Positions 14,018 to 23,286 are shown, counted from the stretch's first letter. The stretch is DNA of 64,000 nt from Desulfurobacteriaceae bacterium (GCA_027063785.1 JAMORC010000063.1:116836-180835), one strand, 5' to 3'. The notes: generated by a model from the sequence alone, not told the origin. Numbers and translations are program-made.

Positions 14018-15969
14018 ATGGGAAGTTCTACTACGAAAGTGTTGGGGTCAACTGTGTAGATCTTCCCTCCGTGATCTTCTACTATCTTCTTTACTATTGA
14101 AAGTCCCAGTCCCCAGCCCTCTTCCTTTGTAGAGACGTAAGGTGCAAATAGTTTTTCCATTACCTCTTCCGGAATGCCCGGTCCGTTATCCCTGAATACA
14201 ATGAAAGCCTTTCCGTCTTTTGTCGTTGTTGAAACTTCTACTTCGGTCGCTCCCGCCTCTATACTGTTTTCTACAAGGTTTATGAAAACTTCCCTCATCA
14301 GGTTCCTGTCAACCGGCACTTCGGGTAAATCCTCAAACTTGTATCGGATTTCTATTCTGTTCTCATAGGGTTCAAGGGTGTCTTTAATGAGTTTATTGAG
14401 ATTACTCATCCTCTTTTCCGGCAGCGGGAGCCTTGCGAACTTCCTGAACTCCTCTATGAGCCGTTTTATCACTTCAACCTCTTGGAGAATGCTATCAACT
14501 GCCCTGTCGATAACCTCCTCAAGGTTCGGGTTCTTCCTCTTAAGTTGCCTTCTTATCCTTTCTGCGTTTAAAGTTATGGGGGTTAGGGGATTCTTTATCT
14601 CGTGGGCTATCCTCTGAGCTACTTCCCTCCATGCTTCAGACTTTTTTGCTCTTACAAGGTTTGTTACGTCTTCAACGATAAGTATTCTGTCCTCAATATC
14701 CGGGGGTGATACAAGCTCTACCGTCAGGAACTTCTCCCTTCCTCCAATTTCTTCCCTTACCTCAATTGAGCTGACCTTTCCCGATAGGAGTTTTTCTACG
14801 GCTCTCTTTAGTTCTGGATAAGGCTGGAGGAGATCTCTTATGTCCTCTCCCCTGTGTTCTCCTAAAAATCCGAGCAGTCTTCTGGCACTTTTGTTGCAGG
14901 ATATGATTTTTCCCGAGTAGTCAATCGTTATTATTGCCGGGGAGATGCTGTTTAGGACTTCTTCCAGGTATCTCCTGCTCTCTTCGAGGTTCTTCTTCAG
15001 GGCTTTGAGCTGTGAGACCATGTGGTTAAAGCCATCGATAACGTGTTTTAGTTCATCGGTTCCTTCTTCCTCTATTCTGACGTTGAGGTCTCCCTCTGAA
15101 ATCCTTTTGGTTGCAGAGTGGAGGGCCTCTATCGGGACGGATATTCTCCTTTCGAAGTACCTTGCAAACCAGAGGGCACCGAAGAGGACAGCAAGACCCA
15201 CAATTCCGAAGCTGAAGGTATACAGTGTTTTTATCGGGGTCTTGTAGGCAACAAGCGTCTGATAGTTGGAGTGAAGTTTTTCAACCTTAACAACCTGACT
15301 GTATAGTTTATCGGGTAGCCTTTTTGAGACGCAAACGGTTTTATCAGAAATTCTCTTGCAGAAAACGAGTTGTTTTGTTTCTTCATCCAGAAAGGCGTGT
15401 TTTTCCTTCCTTGCTATTCTCTCAACTTCTTTCTTTTCAAGAGGGAAGTTTCCCGATCGGTAAAATTCCTTTTTTGATAGCCTCGCGTAACCGTCAATTC
15501 CGTAAGCTTTCAAAGTATAGGGGTAAACATTTTTTCTTGCCGATAGTTGAACTGCTTTCCTTTCAAGGTCTTTGTAGATGAAGTTTAGGAAGCTTTCGGC
15601 AGTTGAGTGGGAGATATCTACAATCCTTTTTACCTGAATTCTCAGTAGCCTGTCGAGTCCCTGGTTTATTATTCCCGATGCGAAGAAAATGGAAAAAAGG
15701 GCAGGACCGAGGATTAGTAGCAGGAAGGCTGTGAATATTTTTATCCTGAGTTTGGTCTTAAAGTGAGGGAAAAAGAAGAGCACCAAGTTCCTGACAAAGA
15801 GAGCAAATAGTACAGTAAGGATCAGCAGTATAAGAACGAACAAAAGGTGAAAAAAGGGATTGTTAAGGTAAAACTCCCCCGCCCACCGGGAGAGAATTCC
15901 TACTCCGAAGTAACCGATTGCGAGAAAGCCCGAGAAAAAAACAAATGCTAAAAAGGCTTTTTTATACAC
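14014..15969 (-). CDS. NtrY-like membrane sensor histidine kinase
   Basis: The 651-residue kinase has three N-terminal membrane helices (about 5-27, 40-68, 78-100) and an extracytoplasmic sensor region (about 105-248). A fourth helix (250-268) follows, then a HAMP domain (270-325), a PAS domain (330-440), the H-box HEIKNPLTP with phosphoacceptor His456, and an ATPase domain whose G-box is GWGLGLSIV. This is the NtrY layout, which in proteobacteria senses redox or nitrogen status with the response regulator NtrX. No response regulator gene is in the window, so it is an orphan here. The start is GTG with a weak ribosome site, overlapping the upstream nnr gene by eight bases. Confidence 0.9.
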   Translation of the reverse strand: MYKKAFLAFVFFSGFLAIGYFGVGILSRWAGEFYLNNPFFHLLFVLILLILTVLFALFVRNLVLFFFPHFKTKLRIKIFTAFLLLILGPALFSIFFASGIINQGLDRLLRIQVKRIVDISHSTAESFLNFIYKDLERKAVQLSARKNVYPYTLKAYGIDGYARLSKKEFYRSGNFPLEKKEVERIARKEKHAFLDEETKQLVFCKRISDKTVCVSKRLPDKLYSQVVKVEKLHSNYQTLVAYKTPIKTLYTFSFGIVGLAVLFGALWFARYFERRISVPIEALHSATKRISEGDLNVRIEEEGTDELKHVIDGFNHMVSQLKALKKNLEESRRYLEEVLNSISPAIITIDYSGKIISCNKSARRLLGFLGEHRGEDIRDLLQPYPELKRAVEKLLSGKVSSIEVREEIGGREKFLTVELVSPPDIEDRILIVEDVTNLVRAKKSEAWREVAQRIAHEIKNPLTPITLNAERIRRQLKRKNPNLEEVIDRAVDSILQEVEVIKRLIEEFRKFARLPLPEKRMSNLNKLIKDTLEPYENRIEIRYKFEDLPEVPVDRNLMREVFINLVENSIEAGATEVEVSTTTKDGKAFIVFRDNGPGIPEEVMEKLFAPYVSTKEEGWGLGLSIVKKIVEDHGGKIYTVDPNTFVVELPI

Positions 15970-17575
15970 CTATAATCTCTTTCAATTCTGTTACAAAAGC
16001 CCATTTAGATCTTCTGTGGTTTCTCTCGGCTTCCTTTAGTGTTTTGATGGCCTTGGGCAGAAAATCTATGAGGTCGCAGGCTTTCATTCCCTCTTCTGTC
16101 AGTTCCCCGGCTGCCAGATCTCCGGATAAAGAGTGCAGGAATACTGAAAACTTGGCGGAGTCCTCTCCGTCAATGCCCATTCCCAGCATGGCACCTATGA
16201 TTCCTGAAAGAACGTCCCCGGTTCCGGCAGTTGCCATTCCGGGATTTCCGATGATGTTAACGTAACTTTTCCCGTCGGGAGTTGCCACGACGGTTCTTCC
16301 GCTCTTCAGTACTACGGTTACCCCGTGGCGGTTTGCAAACTCGACGGCGTGCTCAAAAGGTGCTTTGAGGATTTCTTCTTTTGAAAGCCCCGTTAACCTT
16401 GAAAATTCCCCGACGTGCGGGGTTATGACGACTTCTTGTTCTTTAAGCTTTAAGATTTCAGTTGAACCGGCAAGGGCATTAAGCCCATCTGCATCGACTA
16501 CTACCGGTAGCTCAACGGACTTTAAAACCTCCCTTGCGAACTCGTAAGTTTCCGGTTCCGAACCCAGTCCCGGCCCGATTACAACTGCCGAAAACTTACC
16601 GTTTTCAATGACTTTTAGGACTTCATCTACAGCGTCTATTCCGAAGTAGCCCTTACTGCCGTCCCTGATTGGTACCGTCATTACTTCCGTAAGTTTCGTT
16701 TCAAAAGTCGGGTTGAGGCTTTCGGGAACGATTAAGGTAGAAAGTCCTCCTCCTGCTCTCAGGGCGGCTTCGGCCGCCATTGAAGGAGCCCCCGTTTTTC
16801 CCTTTGATCCTCCTATGACAGCAACGTGGCCGTACGTATACTTATGGCTCATTACTTCCCTTTCTGGAAGGGTGAAGGCAACCTCGTCCAGGGTGAGCAT
16901 GAACCTTTGGGGGCCCAGAAGAAAGGGAATATCTTCGGGTATGGAGATGTCAACGACGAAGAGCTCTCCTACGTAATAGCATGCTGGAGGCATTACGTGG
17001 GCGACTTTCGGAAAGGCGAAGGTTACGGTTAAGTCTGCGCTTATGTGGGGTCCTATTACCTCTCCGGTGTCGGAAGAAAGCCCTGATGGTATATCAACAG
17101 AGACTATCTTTTTGGCTCCTTTGTTTATTATTTCTATGAGGCTTGCGTAAAACCCTTCGGCAGGTTTTGAAAGTCCTGTTCCGAAAATGGCATCAACGAC
17201 GAAGTCGGCCTCTTTGAGGAGGCTGTAAACCTCAACCAGCCTGTTCTCTTCCTTTACTACGTGAACAGGAACCGGAAGCTTCGATAGGATCTCAGCGTTG
17301 GTTCTGGCGTCGCCCTTCAGTTCATCGATTTCGGCGGTTATTACGACTTCGACATCGTAGCCCAGATTGTAAAGGTTTCTGGCAACCGCAAGTCCATCTC
17401 CGCCGTTATTACCTTTGCCGCAGACTATTACTGCCGAAGTTCCGCTGACGTTCCTGTATATTACTTCTGATACTCCTCTGGCGGCATTTTCCATCAAAAC
17501 AATTCCCGGGATGCCGAGAATTTCAATTGCCTCCCTGTCCAGTCTTTTCATCTCATCGGCTTTTACGAGTCTCAT
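15962..17575 (-). CDS. nnr: Bifunctional NAD(P)H-hydrate epimerase / ADP-dependent dehydratase
   Basis: This 537-residue protein repairs NADHX and NADPHX, which form by hydration of the cofactors, especially at high temperature. The N-terminal YjeF epimerase domain (about 1-215) carries VCGKGNNGGDGLAVAR. The C-terminal ribokinase-like dehydratase domain (about 220-510) has VIGGSKGKTGAPSMAAEAAL, VIGPGLGSE, DADGLNAL and GNPGMATAGTGDVLSG, the nucleotide-binding signatures. The fused form is typical of many bacteria. It lies three bases after def and overlaps the kinase gene by eight bases. Confidence 0.96.
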   Translation of the reverse strand: MRLVKADEMKRLDREAIEILGIPGIVLMENAARGVSEVIYRNVSGTSAVIVCGKGNNGGDGLAVARNLYNLGYDVEVVITAEIDELKGDARTNAEILSKLPVPVHVVKEENRLVEVYSLLKEADFVVDAIFGTGLSKPAEGFYASLIEIINKGAKKIVSVDIPSGLSSDTGEVIGPHISADLTVTFAFPKVAHVMPPACYYVGELFVVDISIPEDIPFLLGPQRFMLTLDEVAFTLPEREVMSHKYTYGHVAVIGGSKGKTGAPSMAAEAALRAGGGLSTLIVPESLNPTFETKLTEVMTVPIRDGSKGYFGIDAVDEVLKVIENGKFSAVVIGPGLGSEPETYEFAREVLKSVELPVVVDADGLNALAGSTEILKLKEQEVVITPHVGEFSRLTGLSKEEILKAPFEHAVEFANRHGVTVVLKSGRTVVATPDGKSYVNIIGNPGMATAGTGDVLSGIIGAMLGMGIDGEDSAKFSVFLHSLSGDLAAGELTEEGMKACDLIDFLPKAIKTLKEAERNHRRSKWAFVTELKEIIGV

Positions 17576-17578
17576 TTC

Positions 17579-18112
17579 TTACCTCTTTGAAGCAGTTTTT
17601 CTCTCGTATTTCCTCTTTAGCTTTTTGAACTTTTCCAGGGCGAGCCTTTTCTGGAGAGGAGAAAGCCTGTCTATGAAAAGGATACCGTTTAGGTGATCGA
17701 TTTCGTGCTGAAGCGCTCTTGCCAGCAACCCTTCGGCTTCGACTTCGAATTCCTTGCCCTCAAGGTTTTGGGCTTTTACCTTTACAAATGCTGCCCTTTT
17801 AACCTTTTTGTAAAGTCCGGGAAGTGATAGACATCCTTCTTCCTGGACGACTTCTCCTCTTTCCTCAACAATTTGGGGATTTATAAAGACCATCTGTTCT
17901 TTTCCTTGCTTTTCCTTCCCCGAGTGGAGATCTATAACAACCACTCTTTTAAGAACGCCGACCTGATTGGCTGCGAGCCCGACTCCTCCCTTTTCATACA
18001 TTGTTTCGAACATATCCTGAACCAGCTCTTTAATTTCCTTTCCGAATTCTTTCACCTCATCTGCTCTCTGTTTAAGAACTTCATCTGGGTATATCCTAAT
18101 TTCCCTAACCAT
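17579..18112 (-). CDS. def: Peptide deformylase
   Basis: Def removes the formyl group from nascent proteins, using a metal bound by one Cys and two His. All three family motifs are present in the 177-residue protein: GGVGLAANQ (motif 1, near residue 41), EEGCLSLPG (motif 2, metal Cys) and QHEIDHLNG (motif 3, two His and the catalytic Glu). The C-terminus has a basic helix. AAGGAGG stands before the ATG even though the start lies 61 bases inside the preceding gene, so the long overlap is real. Confidence 0.98.
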   Translation of the reverse strand: MVREIRIYPDEVLKQRADEVKEFGKEIKELVQDMFETMYEKGGVGLAANQVGVLKRVVVIDLHSGKEKQGKEQMVFINPQIVEERGEVVQEEGCLSLPGLYKKVKRAAFVKVKAQNLEGKEFEVEAEGLLARALQHEIDHLNGILFIDRLSPLQKRLALEKFKKLKRKYERKTASKR

Positions 18113-18858
18113 CCTTTCCTCCTTAGCGTTCTGAGGCTTTCCTCTATTCCTTCTGGAGACTTGTTTTCGAGGTTAAATATATACTTGTGCTTAATAGTAT
18201 CTAACAGGGAGAAGAACTCATCAAATTTTACGTTTCCTTTCCCTACGGGGGCATGTTCATCCTTTTCGCCGCTGTTATCGTGAACGTGAAACTCGTAAAT
18301 CCTTTCTCCCAAGGAGTCAAACCATGAGCTGAGGGGTACCTTTGAGAAGAGGTTCAAATGTCCCAGGTCTATGCAGACGCCGACCTTTTCCGGTAGCCTC
18401 TCCATAAACCTTTCAAGGACTTCGGGGGTTTCATCAAATACGTTTTCCAGGGCAATCGGACAGGGCGATTCTTCGGCAACCGTGAGGAATGTTTCAACCG
18501 CTTTTTCAAACCACTTGTTAAAAACGGGATCTACTTTCGCAGGATGATATCCCGTGTGGAAGACTGACATTTCAGCTTTTAGAACCCTTGCAACTGTAAG
18601 AGCTTCGGAGAACCTATCCCTTGTTGCTTTCAGAATGTAAGGATCAAGTGCTCCGGGATTTAGATCCATGAAGGGAGCGTGAACGGTTAAATGAGCTTCC
18701 CCGGCCTTTTTCCTGATCTTTCCAAACTCTTTTAGGATTAGACTATCAAGGACGTCAGATGTCAGCTGAATCTCGACTCCTATTCCGAGGGATGTTATTT
18801 CCCTTATGTTTTCGGGATCTTTTATCAAATTTCTGCCTGAGAGGTGACCTACAATCAT
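18052..18858 (-). CDS. Sugar phosphate isomerase/epimerase-like TIM-barrel protein
   Basis: The 268-residue protein belongs to the AP endonuclease 2 / xylose isomerase-like TIM-barrel superfamily. Visible metal-type residues are HAPFMDLNPG (near residue 58), FHTGYHP (near 96), ALENVFDE (near 134), VCIDLGHLNLF (near 160), and EFHVHDNSG (near 188) ending with H. These are the Glu/His/Asp positions used in the superfamily to bind divalent metal. The substrate is not evident. Its last 61 bases overlap def. The intergenic region before it (18859-18915) has a TTGACA on the minus strand (18890-18885) but no good -10 at the right distance. Confidence 0.8.
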   Translation of the reverse strand: MIVGHLSGRNLIKDPENIREITSLGIGVEIQLTSDVLDSLILKEFGKIRKKAGEAHLTVHAPFMDLNPGALDPYILKATRDRFSEALTVARVLKAEMSVFHTGYHPAKVDPVFNKWFEKAVETFLTVAEESPCPIALENVFDETPEVLERFMERLPEKVGVCIDLGHLNLFSKVPLSSWFDSLGERIYEFHVHDNSGEKDEHAPVGKGNVKFDEFFSLLDTIKHKYIFNLENKSPEGIEESLRTLRRKGWLGKLGYTQMKFLNREQMR

Positions 18859-18915
18859 TAAAACCCCGTTAGCTTTAGTAGAATTGTCAAAACTTAAAAC
18901 TATTCGGGAGATGCG

Positions 18916-20943
18916 ATGAAATCAATAAAATCAGTTCTCCTATTGCTTTTGTTTTTTTTAGTTCAAGGAGCAGAGGCAGCAGTTGGAATATCCGGGGAAT
19001 CGGGGTTTTACCTGTTGAGGTCCCTGAAAAAGTACGAAAGACAGGAAGGATACGGTCTCTGGAAGGGCAGGAAGAGTGGTTTTTACTATGACCTCGAGAT
19101 TTCCCTCAAGCAAAAGGTAACGGGTTCAACGGACTTTAACCTTTCGGTGATTACCGGAAATCCTAAGATTTCCCTTCTCAGCCTCTTTACCTCTCCAGAA
19201 GATAGGATTTCCCCTTATTCTTCGAAAAGCTTTAATGTTAAGGAGCTTTTTCTAAGGAAGAGACATTTCATCTTTGAGGATTTGGAGCTTAAGGTGGGAA
19301 AGCAAAAAGTTGATGTCTCTCCCCTTTTTTCTGACTACCTTTGGGGCGGCAGCTTTAGTTACTTTTTCTCGTCGGAACTTTCCCTAACCTGGAGACAGCT
19401 TGCCGGTTATGAGGGAAAATATCTCTTGGGAAGGGGGGAGGATGAGGATGATATTGATATCTTTAACTTGGAACTTGGCTGGAGAAGTATAAAGCTGGGC
19501 TTTTTCAGAATTTCAGATGCGAGGGGAAATCAAAGTGGTGTCGAGAAAAATGCCCTTTATGCGAATTTATCCTGGAACTTTTACGGGGCTGATGTGGGGC
19601 TGTCTGCTGCTGTCCAGAGCGGTAAAAATGCAGAAGTGGTTTCCCTGTCTTTGGGAGAATTTTCCCTCGACTGGGGACATTCCGAGAGAGGATTTACTTC
19701 CTACGGGTTTGGGGAAGGAGAGAGGGACCTCGGACTTCTTGCAAAACCCAAGTTTTCCGGTGTTTCTTTTTTGAGGCTTTCTTACAGTTTTGCGGCAAGT
19801 CCTTTCAAGGTAAAAACCTATCTGCTGGAGCTTAACTCTCCGGAAGGAACCGAGGTGGGCGGAGAGGTTAGCTATCCGTTTCTTTACGGTGACTTGTTTC
19901 TGAGGGGAGCGAAATCGGGAAAAGATTACCTGATAATGGCCGGTTACCGTTGGGGATTGAAGAATAGGCTTTCTTGCGGTAGTTGGAAGGTAGAAAACTT
20001 CTTTTCCCTTTCGGGAGAGTACACCGATATGCCCGTCAGGGAGTACGTTCCGCAGGCCGGTTACGAGGGATGGGAAAAGGCGAGACACGCGGGTTTCTGG
20101 CATACGACTTACAGGATATCCCTTCAAAGGGAAGGAATTAACGTAAAAGTGGCCACAGGTCCGAGTTCAAAAAGGGACTATATAGTTTGGGGCAATACGG
20201 CAGAGGAGTTCAAATATCAGAGGAAACACGGGAAGCTGTGGCATTTGGAGGAGCTTTACTATTCCCGGTCTTCCTGGCAATTGGGAATTAAGACGTATTC
20301 TTTTCCGGGATACTTTGAGGATGAGATGGCCGGTCTTTTTGTTCAATCAAAAGGCGTTTCGGCTGCTCTCGCTACCGACGATGACGATCCAGATGAAAGG
20401 GCACTTTACGCTCTTTTGGGTTTTTCAAGGAAGCCGTTTAGTGTTAATTACGTTGCGAGGAGTAAAAACGGAAGCAGAGTGTCAACCCTGTCCGTTTCTG
20501 TCTTTACCGGATATTTTGGACTGAACCTGCTTAAACAAAGCGGAAGCGGTTGGGGAGCGAGGATTGATCTTTCGAAACGGGTTTGCGGAGGAAAGTTAAA
20601 TCTTGCCTATGCGCTTTACTCTAACAGCTTCAAAACCTTTAATCTCAAGGAGTATTACAGGAATACGGGTCTTACGGTTAGACCCTCGGAGAGGGATATC
20701 AGGATAAAAGAGCTTTCCTATGATAGGGATCTCCGGTTAGGTTGGAAAAAACTAAAGAAGTTGTCTCCTTCTGTTAGAATTTTTTACAGGAACTTCCGCA
20801 GGTATTCCGGCAGTTACATTACAGATGAGGGCGGTGTAACTTTTTCGATAAAGCCGGGAAAATGTTGTAGCCTTTCGGTAACCGGTGCTTTAGGGGCAGG
20901 AGATACCTTCTACGAGGGTCTTACTTTCTCTGTTGTCTGGTAG
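18916..20943 (+). CDS. Predicted outer-membrane beta-barrel protein
   Basis: The 675-residue protein starts with a signal peptide (basic MKSIK, hydrophobic stretch, cleavage probably after EAA near residue 22). The rest is alternating polar and aromatic residues in strand-length blocks, with no hydrophobic helix, and the chain ends in Trp after a strand (LTFSVVW). A terminal aromatic residue is the standard barrel-assembly signal. I see no known domain; it could be a porin, a uptake channel or a family specific to this lineage. It stands alone between divergent and differently functioning genes, with a GGGAGATG start region upstream. Confidence 0.7.
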   Translation: MKSIKSVLLLLLFFLVQGAEAAVGISGESGFYLLRSLKKYERQEGYGLWKGRKSGFYYDLEISLKQKVTGSTDFNLSVITGNPKISLLSLFTSPEDRISPYSSKSFNVKELFLRKRHFIFEDLELKVGKQKVDVSPLFSDYLWGGSFSYFFSSELSLTWRQLAGYEGKYLLGRGEDEDDIDIFNLELGWRSIKLGFFRISDARGNQSGVEKNALYANLSWNFYGADVGLSAAVQSGKNAEVVSLSLGEFSLDWGHSERGFTSYGFGEGERDLGLLAKPKFSGVSFLRLSYSFAASPFKVKTYLLELNSPEGTEVGGEVSYPFLYGDLFLRGAKSGKDYLIMAGYRWGLKNRLSCGSWKVENFFSLSGEYTDMPVREYVPQAGYEGWEKARHAGFWHTTYRISLQREGINVKVATGPSSKRDYIVWGNTAEEFKYQRKHGKLWHLEELYYSRSSWQLGIKTYSFPGYFEDEMAGLFVQSKGVSAALATDDDDPDERALYALLGFSRKPFSVNYVARSKNGSRVSTLSVSVFTGYFGLNLLKQSGSGWGARIDLSKRVCGGKLNLAYALYSNSFKTFNLKEYYRNTGLTVRPSERDIRIKELSYDRDLRLGWKKLKKLSPSVRIFYRNFRRYSGSYITDEGGVTFSIKPGKCCSLSVTGALGAGDTFYEGLTFSVVW

Positions 20944-20945
20944 TG

Positions 20946-20951
20946 TATAAT
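20946..20951 (+). promoter_or_regulatory. Probable -10 box of hisI
   Basis: A perfect TATAAT overlaps the region right after the barrel gene stop (TAG at 20941-20943) and lies 23 bases before the hisI ATG. The -35 position is weak. A small CTCTC/GAGAG inverted repeat follows in the leader. Confidence 0.4.
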
Positions 20952-20974
20952 CTCTCGCCGTTGAGAGGTAGTGG

Positions 20975-21331
20975 ATGAAAATGGAGGTTAATAGAGATTT
21001 ACTATCATTGGTAGATTTTGGGAAATCGGGAGGGCTTGTTCCCGTTATAGTCCAGGATGAGAGGACGGGTGAAGTTTTGATGCTGGCTTATGTGAATGAG
21101 GAGGCTTTGAAGAAAACCTTAGAGACCGGTTATGCTCACTATTACTCCCGTTCGAGGAAGAGTTTGTGGAAAAAGGGAGAGACTTCGGGGAACATTCAAA
21201 AGGTTAAAAGGGTTCTTCTTGATTGTGATGGCGATACCCTCCTTTACGTCGTAGAACAAAAGGGTGTTGCTTGTCATACTGGACAGTACAGTTGCTTTTT
21301 TAGAACAATTGCCGAGAGGAAAGATGAGTAG
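20975..21331 (+). CDS. hisI: Phosphoribosyl-AMP cyclohydrolase
   Basis: HisI opens the adenine ring of phosphoribosyl-AMP in the third step of histidine synthesis, with zinc and magnesium. The 118-residue protein shows the family blocks [38 protein letters not shown] and [23 protein letters not shown], which include the metal-binding Asp/Cys residues and the zinc Cys near the end. It is a stand-alone HisI, not fused to HisE. GAGAGGT precedes the ATG. Its stop overlaps hisE by eight bases. Confidence 0.97.
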   Translation: MKMEVNRDLLSLVDFGKSGGLVPVIVQDERTGEVLMLAYVNEEALKKTLETGYAHYYSRSRKSLWKKGETSGNIQKVKRVLLDCDGDTLLYVVEQKGVACHTGQYSCFFRTIAERKDE

Positions 21332-21614
21332 TTTGTGCCGGGTTCTTGAATCCCTCTACAAGATTGTGGAGAGAAGAAGGGAGGAATTGCCGGAGGATTC
21401 CTATACTGCGAAGCTCTTTAGGAGCGGAGAGGATAGGATACTCCAGAAAGTAGGGGAAGAAGCAGTAGAGACAATACTGGCTTTGAAGTCGGGTAAGAAG
21501 GAAGAGGCTGTTTACGAAACTGCCGACCTTCTCTATCACCTCCTCGTTGCCCTCGTGGATAAGGGGATAACCCTTGAAGAGATTGCTCATGAGCTTGAAA
21601 GGAGAATGAAGTAG
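21324..21614 (+). CDS. hisE: Phosphoribosyl-ATP pyrophosphatase
   Basis: HisE removes pyrophosphate from phosphoribosyl-ATP in the second step of histidine synthesis. The 96-residue helical protein has the MazG-like signature [12 protein letters not shown] near residue 40 and [13 protein letters not shown] near residue 65, with the metal-binding Glu and Asp residues. The start is ATG 21324, preceded by GAGAGGA and overlapping the hisI end. It is placed after hisI although its reaction comes first. A two-way terminator follows. Confidence 0.96.
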   Translation: MSSLCRVLESLYKIVERRREELPEDSYTAKLFRSGEDRILQKVGEEAVETILALKSGKKEEAVYETADLLYHLLVALVDKGITLEEIAHELERRMK

Positions 21615-21658
21615 TGGGCAGTCTGGGGAATTTATATAAGTGAGGGAACTTGAAACTT

Positions 21659-21690
21659 CCCCGAGGAGCTTTTCGAAAATGCCCTCGGGG
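21659..21690. terminator. Two-way terminator between hisE and the HIT gene
   Basis: CCCCGAGG (21659-21666) pairs perfectly with CCTCGGGG (21683-21690). Inside the arms, TTTT and AAAA (21670-21673 and 21676-21679) extend the hairpin. A CGGTAATTTT run follows on the plus strand and AAGTTTCAAG on the minus. It lies in the 104-base gap between convergent hisE and the HIT gene, the only convergent junction in the window with a real spacer. Confidence 0.7.
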
Positions 21691-21718
21691 CGGTAATTTT
21701 GAGATATATGGAGAAAAA

Positions 21719-22060
21719 TTAACGGCAGACCATCGGACCTAACGGCTTTCCACCTAATAGGTGGAAATGTAAGTGGTAGATTTCCTGTCCGCCGTCCCTG
21801 TTGCAGTTAACCAAAACCCTGTAACCGCTTTGAGCTATTCCCAGTTCTTCTGCAATTTTTTTTATAACGAGAAAGATGTGGCCTATAAGTTCTTTGTGTT
21901 TTTCTTCCAGGTCATTTAGAGTTTCTATGTGTTCTTTGGGGATTACAAGAATGTGAATCGGGGCTTGCGGATTTATGTCGTGGAATGCCATAACCTTTTC
22001 GTCTTCGTATACTACTTTAGCGGGAAGCTCTCCCTTAACTATCTTGCAGAAGACGCACAT
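21719..22060 (-). CDS. HIT family nucleotide-binding hydrolase
   Basis: The 113-residue protein is a histidine-triad hydrolase of the HinT type, which cleaves adenosine phosphoramidates and related nucleotides. The catalytic triad HLHFHLLGG is at about residue 98, with CVFCKIVKGELPAKVVYED at the N-terminus and HILVIPKEHIETL in the middle. The paired cysteines at the start (CVFC) can bind zinc. The substrate is not known from sequence. It overlaps the end of the PBP gene by 22 bases and has GGAGGAGAG before its ATG. Confidence 0.93.
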   Translation of the reverse strand: MCVFCKIVKGELPAKVVYEDEKVMAFHDINPQAPIHILVIPKEHIETLNDLEEKHKELIGHIFLVIKKIAEELGIAQSGYRVLVNCNRDGGQEIYHLHFHLLGGKPLGPMVCR

Positions 22061-23277
22061 CGCTCTCCTCCTTTTTTTCTTTCAAGTTTAACAAATTCTT
22101 CGGCTGCAACGGCGGAAATCTCGTAACCCGAGATATAGTAAGTCCATCCATTAACGGCAACCGAGGAAAAGGCCAGTTTCTTACCGTTAAGTTCCAAGAA
22201 ACCGGTAAACCACTCGCATCTTCCTTCCGGAAAACTGATTTCCGAAAGAGTACCTGTTTTCCCTCCTATTTTAAGTTCTGGGAACTTGTAGGAAAGTCTC
22301 TTGAAGTATCTCTTATCAGAGACTGTTCCAACTTTCGGCGTTAGAAGCATCATCTTTTTGAGTTTGTCGGCAGTATCTTTTGATATAACCTTTCTGAGGA
22401 TTTTAGGTTCAAACCTGAAAATTTCTTTTCCCTGTTTTAAGTCAAAGACCGACTCTACGATGAAGGGTTTCATCATTATTCCGCCACTTTCAATAGTTTG
22501 GGCTATTACGGCTTGATGGAAAGGACTTGTTGTAACGTCGCCTAACCCGGCTGCTGTTGCTGCCAGTTCGTAGTCGTCGAGGGGTTCCCTCAGAATTCCC
22601 CACGGGAAGTTATAGATGCGGCTGTTGAAACCGAACCGTTTTGCGTATTCCAAAAGAACGGCCTTTCCTAAAAGTCTTCCGAGGTTTCCGAAGAAAGGGT
22701 TTGCGGAAGTTGCGAATGACCTGTCAAATACCCTTTCTCTTCTGTAAGAACTGTTAAGCCAGACGTAGGGAGAACAAGAATCTCCAAGCCCTCCACACTG
22801 GAGGACTGTTTTCGAATCAGCAAGGCTTTTATCAAGAGCAGCAGCGGCGGTTATTATTTTAAAGGTTGAGGCTGTAGGGTAGGAGTTTTTTAGCGTAAGG
22901 TCCGGAACGTCGGTGCTTGATACGGCAGCCATGACTTTTCCTGTTTCCGGGTCTATGGCAACATAGGCACCGTACTTGACCTTAAACTTCTTAAAAATCT
23001 TTTTAACCGCATTCTGAAAATCCGGCCTTACGGTGAAAGTTACCAAGTACCTGCCTTCCCTCAGGGTAAACTTATCTCCGTTTCTAACTGCCTTTTTAAA
23101 AAGTCTGTACTGAAACCGGAAGTCATTCTTTATTCTTTCGATGAATGGATTTGTCCGGTTGTTTTCCTTAAACAGAGCTTTTTCTTTTCTGTTTGCCTCC
23201 TCTCTGCCGAAAGTTATTCCGATAAGTAGCCCCAGGAAAAGCAGGGGCAGGAGGAAAAGGGGCTTTTTGAGTTTCAA
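22039..23277 (-). CDS. Penicillin-binding protein, transpeptidase domain
   Basis: The 412-residue protein has a short cytoplasmic start, one membrane helix (about 6-23) and a periplasmic region ending in a transpeptidase domain. The three active-site motifs are present: STFK (Ser137 to Lys140), SAN (191-193) and KTGT (340-343). The N-terminal part is much shorter than in normal PBP2 or PBP3, so this is a minimal class B-type protein related to PbpA, for peptidoglycan cross-linking. The start is TTG after GGAGGAGAAC, nine bases after metG. The exact role (elongation, division or other) cannot be read. Confidence 0.9.
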   Translation of the reverse strand: MKLKKPLFLLPLLFLGLLIGITFGREEANRKEKALFKENNRTNPFIERIKNDFRFQYRLFKKAVRNGDKFTLREGRYLVTFTVRPDFQNAVKKIFKKFKVKYGAYVAIDPETGKVMAAVSSTDVPDLTLKNSYPTASTFKIITAAAALDKSLADSKTVLQCGGLGDSCSPYVWLNSSYRRERVFDRSFATSANPFFGNLGRLLGKAVLLEYAKRFGFNSRIYNFPWGILREPLDDYELAATAAGLGDVTTSPFHQAVIAQTIESGGIMMKPFIVESVFDLKQGKEIFRFEPKILRKVISKDTADKLKKMMLLTPKVGTVSDKRYFKRLSYKFPELKIGGKTGTLSEISFPEGRCEWFTGFLELNGKKLAFSSVAVNGWTYYISGYEISAVAAEEFVKLERKKGGERCASSAR

Positions 23278-23286
23278 GTTCTCCTC

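Noticed and set aside
18859..18890. Promoter with TTGACA on the minus strand for the TIM-barrel gene
   Set aside because: The -35 box is perfect, but the -10 position reads GGGGTT and would lie too close to the start codon.
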